64,000 nt of DNA from Vibrio sp. JC009 (GTDB taxonomy: Bacteria; Pseudomonadota; Gammaproteobacteria; Enterobacterales; Vibrionaceae): contig NZ_CP092106.1 in assembly GCF_029016485.1 (NCBI RefSeq), forward strand, positions 1,984,001 to 2,048,000, given 5' to 3'. Shown here one piece after another: positions 42,805 through 51,072 of this stretch. The position numbers were made by a program, and so were the translations under genes. Below the pieces are notes generated by a model. It was given only the letters and a program-made list of their open reading frames with translations, had not been told where the DNA came from and made no database searches. Each line of letters starts with the position of its first letter. Position 1 is the stretch's first letter.

Positions 42805-42830
42805 GTAGTAACTTCATATGAAGTTACTAC
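42805..42830. repeat. 26-bp perfect palindrome downstream of xthA
   Basis: Both halves (GTAGTAACTTCAT and its exact complement) meet with no spacer. As RNA it would be a 12-bp stem with a minimal loop, followed by only TTTC. It may be the xthA terminator or a dimeric repressor site for the chemoreceptor gene 230 bp downstream. The remaining gap 42831-43059 is A/T-rich, with no gene. Confidence 0.75.
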
Positions 42831-43059
42831 TTTCATCACACTCATACATGTAACAAAAGCAACACATCTCATATTTACGAGTAAGTAATCACTCTACATG
42901 TTAAAACATCATTAACAACATGTATATTTCGTGATTCGCACTTGCAGCCCATTGCATATGTTATATACCTAATAACAGGAACAAACTCTTATAGTTACAA
43001 GATTACTCAGCACGGATGTACGCTGAGTTTATTTATGTTTATAACTGCTTCGTAATTGA

Positions 43060-45099
43060 ATGGATAACAACATGGATAGAGTTCTAAGCCGCTTTACTAT
43101 ATCGGGGATAATGACGCTATTTAGCATAATTATAATGTTATTAATCATCGTCAATGGCTGGTTTATTGCAAGTAGTGCGCAGCAACAGGTCAGAGAGGAA
43201 ATTGAGCTGGGGTTGCGGGATCAGGTCGATGCTGCCGCTGCTGCAATTGACGAAATCATAATCCGCTCTGACCATAATATTACAAAAGCAAAACCGCAGA
43301 TTGTCGATTTTATGAACAGCTTCCGCTGGGATGGTGGCAGCGGCTATCTGTTCATCAATGAAACTCTTTCCAATACCCAGGTGCATCATGTTGTGAAACC
43401 GGAGCTAAACGGACAACCAACCGTCGCCATCACATTACTAAGCGGAGGAACGCTTGAGCAGACAATGCAGGAAGTGGTCAGAGCTCAGCAGGCCAGAATG
43501 GTTCACTATGAGTTTAATAACCCGGCCACAGGTAAAGTTGAAGAAAAAGCGACTTACATCGCCCCTTTAAAGCAGCGTAACTGGGTACTCTCCAGTGGTG
43601 TTTATGTATCCAGAGCTGAACATGCCTTTATGCAAGTGCTCAAGCAGGTAATCATGGGAATTTTAGCCCTGATTGTTTGTGTGATTTTCCTGATAATTAT
43701 CATTTCCAGATTCTTTAAAAACAAAATTGGCTGGATACAGCGGGGACTTGAGAGCAAATTTGGCGACAGCGTGGCTGATACCGAAAACACCAATGAGATA
43801 GCACAACTGGAAACCGGTGTTAATGTACTTTTCACCACCTTTAACCGTGTCATCAATGTTCTGGGAGACAGCACCTCACGCGTAGCAGCGGCAGCGGCTC
43901 AACAGCAAATAATGAGTAAAAGTGCAACCAGCGGGATGTCGGATCAGAAACGTGAAATAGAAGAGTTCGCCACGGCAATGAATGAAATGGCGGCTACGGT
44001 TTCAGAAGTCGCAAACAACTCAAATACGGCAGCGGATGAAATTTCACGAGTAAAAGAGCTGGCTCAGGGCGGAGAAAGCAGTATGCAAAAAACCGCAGGT
44101 TCTATCACAAACCTATCATCTGAACTGGCCGTTTCAGGCAACGTCATAGAGCAACTTGAAAAAGACAGCAAACAGATAGAATCCGTGGTTGATGTTATCA
44201 GCGATATTGCTGATCAGACTAACCTCCTTGCGTTGAATGCCGCAATAGAAGCCGCACGAGCCGGAGAACAGGGCCGGGGCTTTGCCGTTGTTGCCGATGA
44301 GGTCAGGGAACTGGCACAAAAGACCACCCACTCAACCTCAGAAATCCGCACCATGATAGAGCATCTTCAGGAACGGGTTTCCGAAGTCGTAGAAAATATT
44401 GCCAGCAGCATCAATAATGCTAAGGCCAGTGTCGGTGTTGCCAACGAATCCCAGCAAAAAATGTCCGCTATTACCGCTTTACTGGACGGTCTTGCAGACA
44501 TGACGGCTCAGATTGCCACCGCTTCTGAAGAACAGAGCGCAGTCAGTGAAGAGATGAGCAAAAATATCACCGTCATTAATGATATTGCCTCTGAAACCCA
44601 TAACCTTGTAAAAAACAGCGACAGAGCGTCAAGAGAAATCCATGAGCTGGTGACTCAGGTTTATCAGGAAGTCAATACAGTTAAAATCTCGGATCCGGTT
44701 TATCACCTCAGTCTGGCAAAAATGGCTCACCAGCTCTGGTTGGGCAGAATAAACAATTACCTCGCTGGTAAAGAACACCTGCATGAAGGTGAAGGCTCAT
44801 GTCATCATTCCTGCCAGTTGGGTCAATGGTATAACAAAGAAGCCCTGGTAGAGCTTAGACATATCGGCGGCGTTAATGAATTGGATAAGCCACACCAGGC
44901 CTTCCATGCCAAAATTGCAGAGCTGAAAAGAGCCAAAGAGAGCGGCAAATTAGACGAAGCAGAAAAAATATTTAAGGAACTGATGAAAACCTCAGAACAG
45001 GTTGTAGAACTTCTTGAAGAGATTAATGTAAATATTGAACGGGAACAGGGAGCGGACAAGGGGGGGCTTCAGAACGAATTGACGAAGTCAGTAGCCTAA
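43060..45099 (+). CDS. methyl-accepting chemotaxis protein with sCache and C-terminal CZB zinc domain
   Basis: 679 residues: TM1 (about 15-37), periplasmic sCache_2-like sensor (about 40-190, [19 protein letters not shown]), TM2 (about 195-217), linker, signalling domain with [20 protein letters not shown] followed by [14 protein letters not shown], and a CZB domain at about 550-660 with [20 protein letters not shown] and [11 protein letters not shown] supplying the His and Cys zinc ligands. CZB receptors sense zinc or hypochlorous acid in other bacteria; here that is inference. MDNNM offers two starts 12 bp apart. Confidence 0.92.
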   Translation: MDNNMDRVLSRFTISGIMTLFSIIIMLLIIVNGWFIASSAQQQVREEIELGLRDQVDAAAAAIDEIIIRSDHNITKAKPQIVDFMNSFRWDGGSGYLFINETLSNTQVHHVVKPELNGQPTVAITLLSGGTLEQTMQEVVRAQQARMVHYEFNNPATGKVEEKATYIAPLKQRNWVLSSGVYVSRAEHAFMQVLKQVIMGILALIVCVIFLIIIISRFFKNKIGWIQRGLESKFGDSVADTENTNEIAQLETGVNVLFTTFNRVINVLGDSTSRVAAAAAQQQIMSKSATSGMSDQKREIEEFATAMNEMAATVSEVANNSNTAADEISRVKELAQGGESSMQKTAGSITNLSSELAVSGNVIEQLEKDSKQIESVVDVISDIADQTNLLALNAAIEAARAGEQGRGFAVVADEVRELAQKTTHSTSEIRTMIEHLQERVSEVVENIASSINNAKASVGVANESQQKMSAITALLDGLADMTAQIATASEEQSAVSEEMSKNITVINDIASETHNLVKNSDRASREIHELVTQVYQEVNTVKISDPVYHLSLAKMAHQLWLGRINNYLAGKEHLHEGEGSCHHSCQLGQWYNKEALVELRHIGGVNELDKPHQAFHAKIAELKRAKESGKLDEAEKIFKELMKTSEQVVELLEEINVNIEREQGADKGGLQNELTKSVA

Positions 45100-45103
45100 G
45101 AAA

Positions 45104-45138
45104 CCGGGCCCTGGTTTTCCCTGGGGCCCGGAACCTCT
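45104..45138. terminator. G/C-rich hairpin between convergent genes
   Basis: 8-bp stem CCGGGCCC/GGGCCCGG (45104-45111 with 45124-45131) lies between the chemoreceptor stop and the permease stop, followed on the plus side by AACCTCTTT. It shares the GGGCCC/CTGGG wording of the repeat cluster at 47424-47620. Confidence 0.65.
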
Positions 45139-45816
45139 TTAGCTAAGCGGCCTCAAATAAGCCAAAAACTTTTTCTCCGCCTGCTTAAACACCCAAAGAA
45201 TCACAAAGCAAAGCATCATATAAAACAGCCCTGCTGTCAGGAAAGACTCGAACGGTGCGTAGTATCTTGAGTTTACCAGGCGGGCTGCGCCTGTCAGGTC
45301 AAGGATAGTGACAATACCCGCTACCGCAGAACCGTGAAGCATAAAGATAACTTCGTTACTGTATGCCGGTAGTGCGCGGCGCAGTGCGCTTGGCAGGATA
45401 ATGCGGCGGTAGGTTTTCCAGGTGCTCATGCCGTAGGCTTTTGCCGCTTCCACTTCGCCCTTTGGAAGACCGTTGATTGCGCCGCGGATAATTTCCGCTG
45501 TGTATGCGCCAGTGTTCAGAAAGAAAGAGATCAGAGCACAGAACCAGGCGTGTTCCCACAGGGTACCTTTAACCGTAATAAACTGATCCATCCCGTAGTA
45601 AATCAGGTAAAGCTGTACCAGCAACGGGGTGCCACGGAAGAAATAGATAAAAGCCCAGGTCGGGAGCCTGAAAATCGGGTTATGGCTGTTGCGTGCGATC
45701 GCCAGCGGAATTGCCAGGCAAAGGCCCAGTATCAGTGACAAACCCACAAGCCAGACTGTGGTCCACAGCCCTTCCAGATAGATAGGAAGGCTTTCAATAA
45801 TAATAGAAAAGTCCAT
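45139..45816 (-). CDS. basic amino acid ABC transporter permease (HisM/ArtM type)
   Basis: Inner-membrane permease of a polar amino acid importer, 225 residues and about five helices. FFRGTPLLVQLYLIYYG near 60 and the EAA loop NGLPKGEVEAAKAYGMS near 120-140 (contact with the ATPase) are typical of HisM/ArtM. Last gene of an ATPase-binding protein-permease-permease cluster on the minus strand, the gene order of E. coli artPIQM; 2 bp from the preceding permease. Confidence 0.9.
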   Translation of the reverse strand: MDFSIIIESLPIYLEGLWTTVWLVGLSLILGLCLAIPLAIARNSHNPIFRLPTWAFIYFFRGTPLLVQLYLIYYGMDQFITVKGTLWEHAWFCALISFFLNTGAYTAEIIRGAINGLPKGEVEAAKAYGMSTWKTYRRIILPSALRRALPAYSNEVIFMLHGSAVAGIVTILDLTGAARLVNSRYYAPFESFLTAGLFYMMLCFVILWVFKQAEKKFLAYLRPLS

Positions 45817-45818
45817 AT

Positions 45819-46559
45819 CTACCCCGTATGAATACTGTATTTACGTTCCACAACTTTCAGAATACTGGTAGAAACGAAAGTGAAAAACAGAAAGATAAGT
45901 GAAACTGTCATGTAAAAGGTAAATGGCATCTTGGTTGAACCGGCAGCAAGTGAACCGATACGCACCATATCTTCAAGGCCGATAATAGAAACCAGCGCCG
46001 TTGTTTTCAGCAGAACCAGCCAGTTATTACCAAAGCCGGGAAGCGCATGACGAATCATCTGAGGCAGAAGAATGCGTCTGAATGCCAGAGGGCCACTCAT
46101 ACCATAAGCTTTTGCCGCTTCCATTTCGCCGCTGTCTACCGCAAGAATCGCTCCGCGGAAGGTCTCAGCCATATAAGCGCCGAAAATAAAACCGATTGTC
46201 AGAATACCTGCAACGAAAGGGCTGACATCCACATAGTCCGGCAGATAAGAGGTCCATTCATGATTTGGGTCAGACGAGGTCATCCACTCGTTTATCCATT
46301 CGTTGATGGCATAAAGTGAATTGTTCAGAAGCATCTGGCCGCCGAAGAAAATCAGCATCATCAGCACCAGATCAGGTATGCCCCTGATAATAGTGGTGTA
46401 GAGAGTGGCAACAGCTCTGGCAGCACGGTAAGGAGCCAGTTTAGCCAGTGCACCCAGCATTCCCAGCAAGGTAGCCAGAAAAAGAGAAAGGACCGCAACC
46501 TCTATGGTTACTAAAGCCCCCTCGAGTATGGCAAATTCATACCCTTTTAAATCAAGCAT
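45819..46559 (-). CDS. basic amino acid ABC transporter permease (HisQ/ArtQ type)
   Basis: 246 residues starting at MLDLKGYEFAILEGALVTIEV; a TTG start 9 codons upstream is possible but less likely. IIRGIPDLVLMMLIFFGGQ and the EAA loop AVDSGEMEAAKAYGMSGPLA are family motifs. It carries a longer periplasmic loop (about 95-125, NEWINEWMTSSDPNHEW) than HisQ usually has. Forms the heterodimeric channel with the adjacent permease. Confidence 0.9.
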   Translation of the reverse strand: MLDLKGYEFAILEGALVTIEVAVLSLFLATLLGMLGALAKLAPYRAARAVATLYTTIIRGIPDLVLMMLIFFGGQMLLNNSLYAINEWINEWMTSSDPNHEWTSYLPDYVDVSPFVAGILTIGFIFGAYMAETFRGAILAVDSGEMEAAKAYGMSGPLAFRRILLPQMIRHALPGFGNNWLVLLKTTALVSIIGLEDMVRIGSLAAGSTKMPFTFYMTVSLIFLFFTFVSTSILKVVERKYSIHTG

Positions 46560-46624
46560 TGATAAAGATCCGTTAAATGGCAGCAAATAATGATGGCGGC
46601 TGTCACCGCCATCATTTTCAGCAA

Positions 46625-47401
46625 TTACTCGCCGTATACGTCAAATGTGAAGTATTTAGCAGAGATTTCCTGATATTTACCGCTCTTACGAAGAGACTTG
46701 ATAGCCTGAGAAAGCTTAGCTTTAAGGTCTTTGTCCTGCTTACGAACAGCGATACCCATACCTTCACCGAAGAACTTAGGGTCGCTGAATGCCGGACCAA
46801 CAAACTCATACGCGTCACCACCAGCCTGATTGATAACACCTTCTTCCAGTGCAGATACGTCACCCATTACTGCAACGATACGGCCGTTTGCAAGGTCAAG
46901 GTATGCTTCATCAAAAGAGCCGTAACGAACGATTTCTACGTCGTCACCGTAAGTTGCTGTCAGGAATTTATCGTGAGTTGTCGCGCGCTGAACACCTACT
47001 TTCTGACCTTTAAGACCAGCGTCAGTGATTTCCAGGCCAGAGCCTTTCTTAGTGATGAACTTACTTGGGATCTGAGCGTATTTTTCAGAGAAGTCTACTT
47101 TCTTCTTACGCTCTTCAGTGATATCCATCGCTGCGATGATTGCATCGTATTTACGAGCCAGAAGAGAAGGAATAATACCATCCCAGTCCTGAGCAACAAG
47201 CTTACATTTCACCTGCATCTCTTCACAAAGCGCGTTTGCCATATCAACATCAAAACCGCTAAGTGAGCCGTCTGCTTCAGTTTTGCTGAACGGAGGGTAA
47301 GCACCTTCGATACCGAAACGTACCACTTTCCAGTCCTTAGCCTGAGCTACACCTGATACCGCTGTCGCAGCAAGCGTCGCTGCAAGTAACCACTTTTTCA
47401 T
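46625..47401 (-). CDS. basic amino acid periplasmic binding protein (ArgT/HisJ/ArtI type)
   Basis: SBP_bac_3 ligand-binding protein. Choosing the ATG 7 nt after GGAGT gives a 258-residue precursor with signal MKKWLLAATLAATAVSGVAQA. The ligand signature GAYPPFSKTEADGSLSGFDVD matches ArgT/HisJ; a CEEMQVKC disulphide pair near 60-67 is typical of lysine/arginine/ornithine binders. With ArgR boxes upstream of the operon, arginine or ornithine is the likely ligand. It is separated from the ATPase gene by an unusual repeat-rich spacer. Confidence 0.91.
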   Translation of the reverse strand: MKKWLLAATLAATAVSGVAQAKDWKVVRFGIEGAYPPFSKTEADGSLSGFDVDMANALCEEMQVKCKLVAQDWDGIIPSLLARKYDAIIAAMDITEERKKKVDFSEKYAQIPSKFITKKGSGLEITDAGLKGQKVGVQRATTHDKFLTATYGDDVEIVRYGSFDEAYLDLANGRIVAVMGDVSALEEGVINQAGGDAYEFVGPAFSDPKFFGEGMGIAVRKQDKDLKAKLSQAIKSLRKSGKYQEISAKYFTFDVYGE

Positions 47402-47423
47402 ATCCATACTCCTGTGTTAATTT

Positions 47424-47620
47424 TGGCCCTGGGTTTCTAGGCCCTCGGCCCTAGGACTTTTCGTCCTTATTAGTTGAGTTTTTGTTGTGTTTATTGGGCC
47501 CTGGGTTGTTAGGCCCTGGGCCCTGGGAAATTATTCTTCCCTTAATTTACGTGTTTGTTGTGTTTGCTTTTAACCCAGGGCCCTGTAGGGCAAAGCCCGT
47601 CCCATAGCCCAGGGCCCTAT
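47424..47620. repeat. GGGCCC / CCCTGGG repeat cluster inside the ABC operon
   Basis: The 220-bp spacer between the ATPase and binding protein genes holds at least six GGCCCTGGG-type units (near 47425, 47440, 47495, 47512, 47574, 47609), in both orientations, many palindromic around GGGCCC, plus CCCATAGCCC near 47601. The phrase TTTGTTGTGTTT occurs twice (near 47481 and 47553). It looks like an expanded, partly decayed microsatellite that forms strong hairpins in the mRNA. Confidence 0.8.
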
Positions 47621-47621
47621 T

Positions 47622-48392
47622 TTAGTAAATCGACGATATAAACTGCTGAAGCCTCTCCGACTCCGGATTAGTAAACAATTTACCCGGCGCCCCCTGCTCT
47701 TCCACCCGCCCCTGATGCAGGAACATAACATGGTTAGAAACATCACGGGCAAATGCCATTTCATGCGTTACTACCAGCATGGTACGGCCTTCGCTGGCAA
47801 GGTCACGCATTACACCAAGTACCTCACCAACCAACTCAGGGTCAAGTGCTGAGGTAGGCTCATCAAATAGCATCACTTCCGGGTCTACCGCCAACGCCCT
47901 TGCAATTGCAGCACGCTGCTGCTGACCACCGGACAGATGCCCCGGGTAATAATCTTTACGTTCATACAGGCCTACTTTTTTCAGCAGCATTTCTGCATTT
48001 TCTATTGCCTGCGCTTTAGGAACGCCAAGTACATGTACCGGAGCCTCAATAACATTTTCAAGAACCGTCATATGAGACCAGAGGTTAAAGCTCTGGAATA
48101 CCATGGCTAAACGGGAGCGGATACGCTGTACCTGCTTCTCGTTTACAGGAACGGGTTCACCCTGACGGTTGTTCTTCATCTTGATAAGCTCACCGTTTAC
48201 CCAAATTTCACCGGCAGTCGGAGTTTCAAGCAGGTTGATACAACGGAGAAATGTACTCTTACCGGAACCAGAAGATCCGATAATAGAGATAACGTCACCC
48301 TTATGGGCTTCTAAAGAGATACCTTTCAGTACTTCGTTCTCACCGAAAGTTTTATGAAGATCTTTGATGTCTAGCGCTGCAACATCATTCAT
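47622..48392 (-). CDS. basic amino acid ABC transporter ATP-binding protein (HisP/ArtP type)
   Basis: 256-residue ABC ATPase that powers the importer. Walker A GSSGSGKST (near 38-46), Q-loop MVFQSFNLW, signature LSGGQQQR, Walker B VMLFDEPTSALDPELV and H-loop VTHEM are all intact. The insert after the first strands (KMKNNRQGEPVPVNEKQ) is as in HisP. First gene of the operon, preceded by three ArgR-box-like sites, so arginine-family transport is the best guess. Confidence 0.93.
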   Translation of the reverse strand: MNDVAALDIKDLHKTFGENEVLKGISLEAHKGDVISIIGSSGSGKSTFLRCINLLETPTAGEIWVNGELIKMKNNRQGEPVPVNEKQVQRIRSRLAMVFQSFNLWSHMTVLENVIEAPVHVLGVPKAQAIENAEMLLKKVGLYERKDYYPGHLSGGQQQRAAIARALAVDPEVMLFDEPTSALDPELVGEVLGVMRDLASEGRTMLVVTHEMAFARDVSNHVMFLHQGRVEEQGAPGKLFTNPESERLQQFISSIY

Positions 48393-48514
48393 GCGCCATT
48401 ACTCCTTGTATTTTCTTTCAGGCTCTCCGACCAATTCGGTACAAGCTAGCATCCCCAAAAGAAACATGCAACAAATTATTAACCAGAACACAAACGATAT
48501 TTAACCGATAGTAC

Positions 48515-48586
48515 TGCATTTATATTCAGATTCAGACTATATATCTAACTCGCACTGAATAAAATAGCATACGGCAATTTATTTCA
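48515..48586. promoter_or_regulatory. ArgR-box-like sites upstream of the ABC operon
   Basis: TGCATTTATATTCA (48515-48528) matches the ARG-box core TGAATWWWWATTCA at 13 of 14. TGAATAAAATAGCA (48556-48569, 11 of 14) and GGCAATTTATTTCA (48573-48586, 10 of 14) lie exactly 3 bp apart, the normal spacing of paired ARG boxes. All are 120-195 bp before the ATPase gene start. Confidence 0.65.
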
Positions 48587-48784
48587 GTTTCCGCCATGTG
48601 ACAGAATTATCACATTCATCTAGCACATTCTTTTGTTGCGACATAATGGCCTGAGTTTAATAAAATTACACAAAGATTAATCTGCGCAGCACTCCATAAG
48701 CAAAGCTTCTGCCCAGCGCCAGTATTACAAACAAAACTAACAGCAATGGACTGAATGCTGTTTTCTTGTCCAAAAGGTCACATA

Positions 48785-48858
48785 ATACCAATCCCGGCAA
48801 TTATCTGTTCATCCTTACCTTGTCAAAATCGCTAATAGCTAATCACTGGTATTGGTAT
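48785..48858. mobile_element. internally deleted ATACCAAT element
   Basis: 74-bp relative of the element at 24274-24434. The left part (ATACCAATCCCGGCAATTAT and on through AAAATCGCTAATAGCT) and the right end (AATCACTGGTATTGGTAT) are kept; the middle is lost. The 874-bp gap 48393-49266 that holds it contains no gene. Besides the ArgR boxes it is A/T-rich, with no other element recognised; the DUF3360 promoter must lie near 49050-49230. Confidence 0.75.
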
Positions 48859-49266
48859 AACGCGTCTCAGGAATGCAGAATTTGGACACAATGTGCACTA
48901 AACAACAGTTTTTCTGACAAAGATCATATTAAGAAAAGTGGAAGTCATGAATTCTATCGGCGTAAATTTACTGAAAGATGGTTACAAAACACGCGATTAG
49001 TGGCGAAACAATCTCTTGTTTCTTGTAGTTTTCTTTCACAAATATTTATAAGGTGATCTTGATCAATCATCCTATAGGGGTAGCTTGCTACACTTTTGCG
49101 CCAAGATTTATACAGGTCATTTTGCGCCAATAAAGTCATAAAATTTTCGTTAAAACACAATATTAATGTGTTACATTTTCGGCCCGGACTTTAGCCCCAG
49201 GATTGGCAGGCGCTAAACAGAATTAATCTTATTAATTTCTAACTTTTACATATTAACGAGGAATCT

Positions 49267-50811
49267 ATGTCAGAAGTAAAAACTGGCCGCTCGGATATCG
49301 AGACGAAAAGCTATTCAGAGCTTCACCGTCCGGCTTCTGAGTTTGCTAGCCGCTCTGAGTATCTGGACCACGAACTTCAAATCATGAAACCACGCCGCTA
49401 TGCGCTTAACCTGCCAGGCCGTGATTTCCGCTTTGAACTTGAAGATTTCGTACCTGCAATTGCCGGTACTATCGGTATTATCGCGATGTACTCTGCGGTA
49501 ATGATGGCTTGGGCTGCAGGCCTGACTGAAAAATGGGATCATGTAAACCTGGACGTTGCATGGGCAATCGAAGTATCTCGCGTAGAAATGCTTATCCCTG
49601 CTCTGCTGTTCTGTGTTCTGGCATCCGGCTTTATTAACCCAAGGGCAAACCTTGCGGGTAACCACGGTCCGATGATTCCGATGATCTTCGTCATCGCTAT
49701 GGCGGGTGCTCACCCTCTTGCTCTGGCAATCCTGATTGGTGTATTCGGCCTTATTCTTAGTGCGGTTAAAGGCGGCTCCCGACTGGTAAACCTGACCAGT
49801 GAAGGGGTGGCAGGCGGCCTGCTCGTATTCCTTGGCTTCACCGGCTCAATGAGTCAGATCAACTCGCTAATCAGCTGGGCGAATGGCCTTAGCAGCGAAG
49901 CTGAAGGTGTGGCTGCTGGTGATATGGGTTATGTTGCTCTGATCGTTCTGGCTATTACTGTAATCACTTACGCCGTTCTGGCTAAATACGGTAAGCGCTG
50001 GCTGGCGATTCCTCTGTGTGCTGTTACCGGTTTTGTTGTAGCAATGCTATCAGGCGCTGGTTTTGACCTTGTATTTACTACAGAACCAGGCCTTCCAAAC
50101 CTGAACCCGGTTTACTGGTGGGGTTCTACTGAGACAGGCTGGCAACTAGGTCTGCCAAATGTTCAGCATTTCATCGCGTCTCTTCCTTTTGCGATTCTTG
50201 CTGTTGCGATGTGGTCTCCAGACTTCCTTGGTCACCGTATCTTCCAGGAGCTGAACTACCCTAAAGGCACTGACAAAGTACTGATGGACGTTGATGACAC
50301 TATGACTATGTGTTCTATCCGTCAAATGGTTGGTACAGCTGTAGGTGGTGGTAACATCACTTCTTCATGGGGTACTTACATGATCCCGGCAGCTATCGCT
50401 AAGCGTCCTATCCCTGGCGGTTCTATCCTGCTTGGTTCTCTGGTTATCCTTATCGCTATCGTTGGTTACCCAATGGATGCGGCGGTATGGCCTCCTGTAA
50501 TGCGTGTTGCACTACTGGTTGGTGTTGCGCTACCTCTTCTTGAAGCAGGTATGCAGATGATCAAAGATGCAAAAGACTCTCAGTCTGCTGGTATCTGTGT
50601 ATTCGCAGCTATGGTAACTAACCCGGTTCTTGCATGGGCACTGAGCATGCTTCTGGACAACAACGGTCTGATCGGTGACAAAGAGCGCCCAACTAAGCTG
50701 AGCAAGCTTGACCGTATCATCATCCCAAGTGTTGTACTAGTTATCTGTCTGGCTGCGATGCTGGCGGTAGGTATGCTGGAAGGCAAATTCGGCATCCCTC
50801 CACTGCTATAA
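49267..50811 (+). CDS. DUF3360 multi-pass membrane protein, putative permease
   Basis: 514 residues: a hydrophilic N-tail of about 65 residues (RRYALNLPGRDFRFELEDF), then about 12 hydrophobic helices. NPRANLAGNHGPMIPMIFVIA and LTSEGVAGGLLVFLGFTGSMSQI recall the half-helix repeats of the NCS2/SulP transporter superfamily; that relation is by pattern only. Codon use is strongly biased, as in pflB, suggesting high expression. It stands 260 bp before pflB, where E. coli has the formate channel focA. Its own terminator follows. Function unknown; an anion or organic-acid carrier used in fermentation is a guess. Confidence 0.85.
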   Translation: MSEVKTGRSDIETKSYSELHRPASEFASRSEYLDHELQIMKPRRYALNLPGRDFRFELEDFVPAIAGTIGIIAMYSAVMMAWAAGLTEKWDHVNLDVAWAIEVSRVEMLIPALLFCVLASGFINPRANLAGNHGPMIPMIFVIAMAGAHPLALAILIGVFGLILSAVKGGSRLVNLTSEGVAGGLLVFLGFTGSMSQINSLISWANGLSSEAEGVAAGDMGYVALIVLAITVITYAVLAKYGKRWLAIPLCAVTGFVVAMLSGAGFDLVFTTEPGLPNLNPVYWWGSTETGWQLGLPNVQHFIASLPFAILAVAMWSPDFLGHRIFQELNYPKGTDKVLMDVDDTMTMCSIRQMVGTAVGGGNITSSWGTYMIPAAIAKRPIPGGSILLGSLVILIAIVGYPMDAAVWPPVMRVALLVGVALPLLEAGMQMIKDAKDSQSAGICVFAAMVTNPVLAWALSMLLDNNGLIGDKERPTKLSKLDRIIIPSVVLVICLAAMLAVGMLEGKFGIPPLL

Positions 50812-50820
50812 ACATCACAA

Positions 50821-50855
50821 AAATGGGTAGTACTTGAGTACTGCCCATTTTTTTA
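50821..50855 (+). terminator. rho-independent terminator of the DUF3360 gene
   Basis: AAATGGG/CCCATTT and AGTAC/GTACT stems separated by one T-G mismatch, TTGA loop, followed by a T-run, 10 bp after the stop. Confidence 0.9.
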
Positions 50856-50883
50856 TGTATTTTTTTTAAAACTTGCAGTATTA

Positions 50884-50962
50884 TTTGAGCGGCGAAATAA
50901 ATAGCTCAAAAAAAGTGACAATATGTATGTTCGAGTTGGCTGGTAAAAGTGAACATACATAT
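50884..50962. promoter_or_regulatory. two inverted repeats in the pflB upstream region
   Basis: TTTGAGC (50884-50890) pairs with GCTCAAA (50904-50910), and ATATGTATGTTC (50921-50932) pairs perfectly with GAACATACATAT (50951-50962) around 18 nt. The second repeat, 12 bp per arm and about 110 bp before the pflB start, could be an operator or leader hairpin. Neither fits FNR (TTGATNNNNATCAA) well. Confidence 0.55.
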
Positions 50963-51072
50963 CGTTATTTAAACTTTATAAAGAGTGTACTGTGTTGCCC
51001 TTCCCCGGGTAACTAGCTGAGAGGTCAGTGAAGACAGTGCGTAATTTTTTCTACTAAAAAGGTAGGTATATC

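Noticed and set aside
48766..49056. 96-codon plus-strand open frame
   Set aside because: It runs through the deleted MITE-like element, has no ribosome site and no recognisable protein features.
49056..49075. FNR site (TTGATCAATCATCC) before the DUF3360 gene
   Set aside because: Only one half-site matches TTGATNNNNATCAA; the second half has no matching base.
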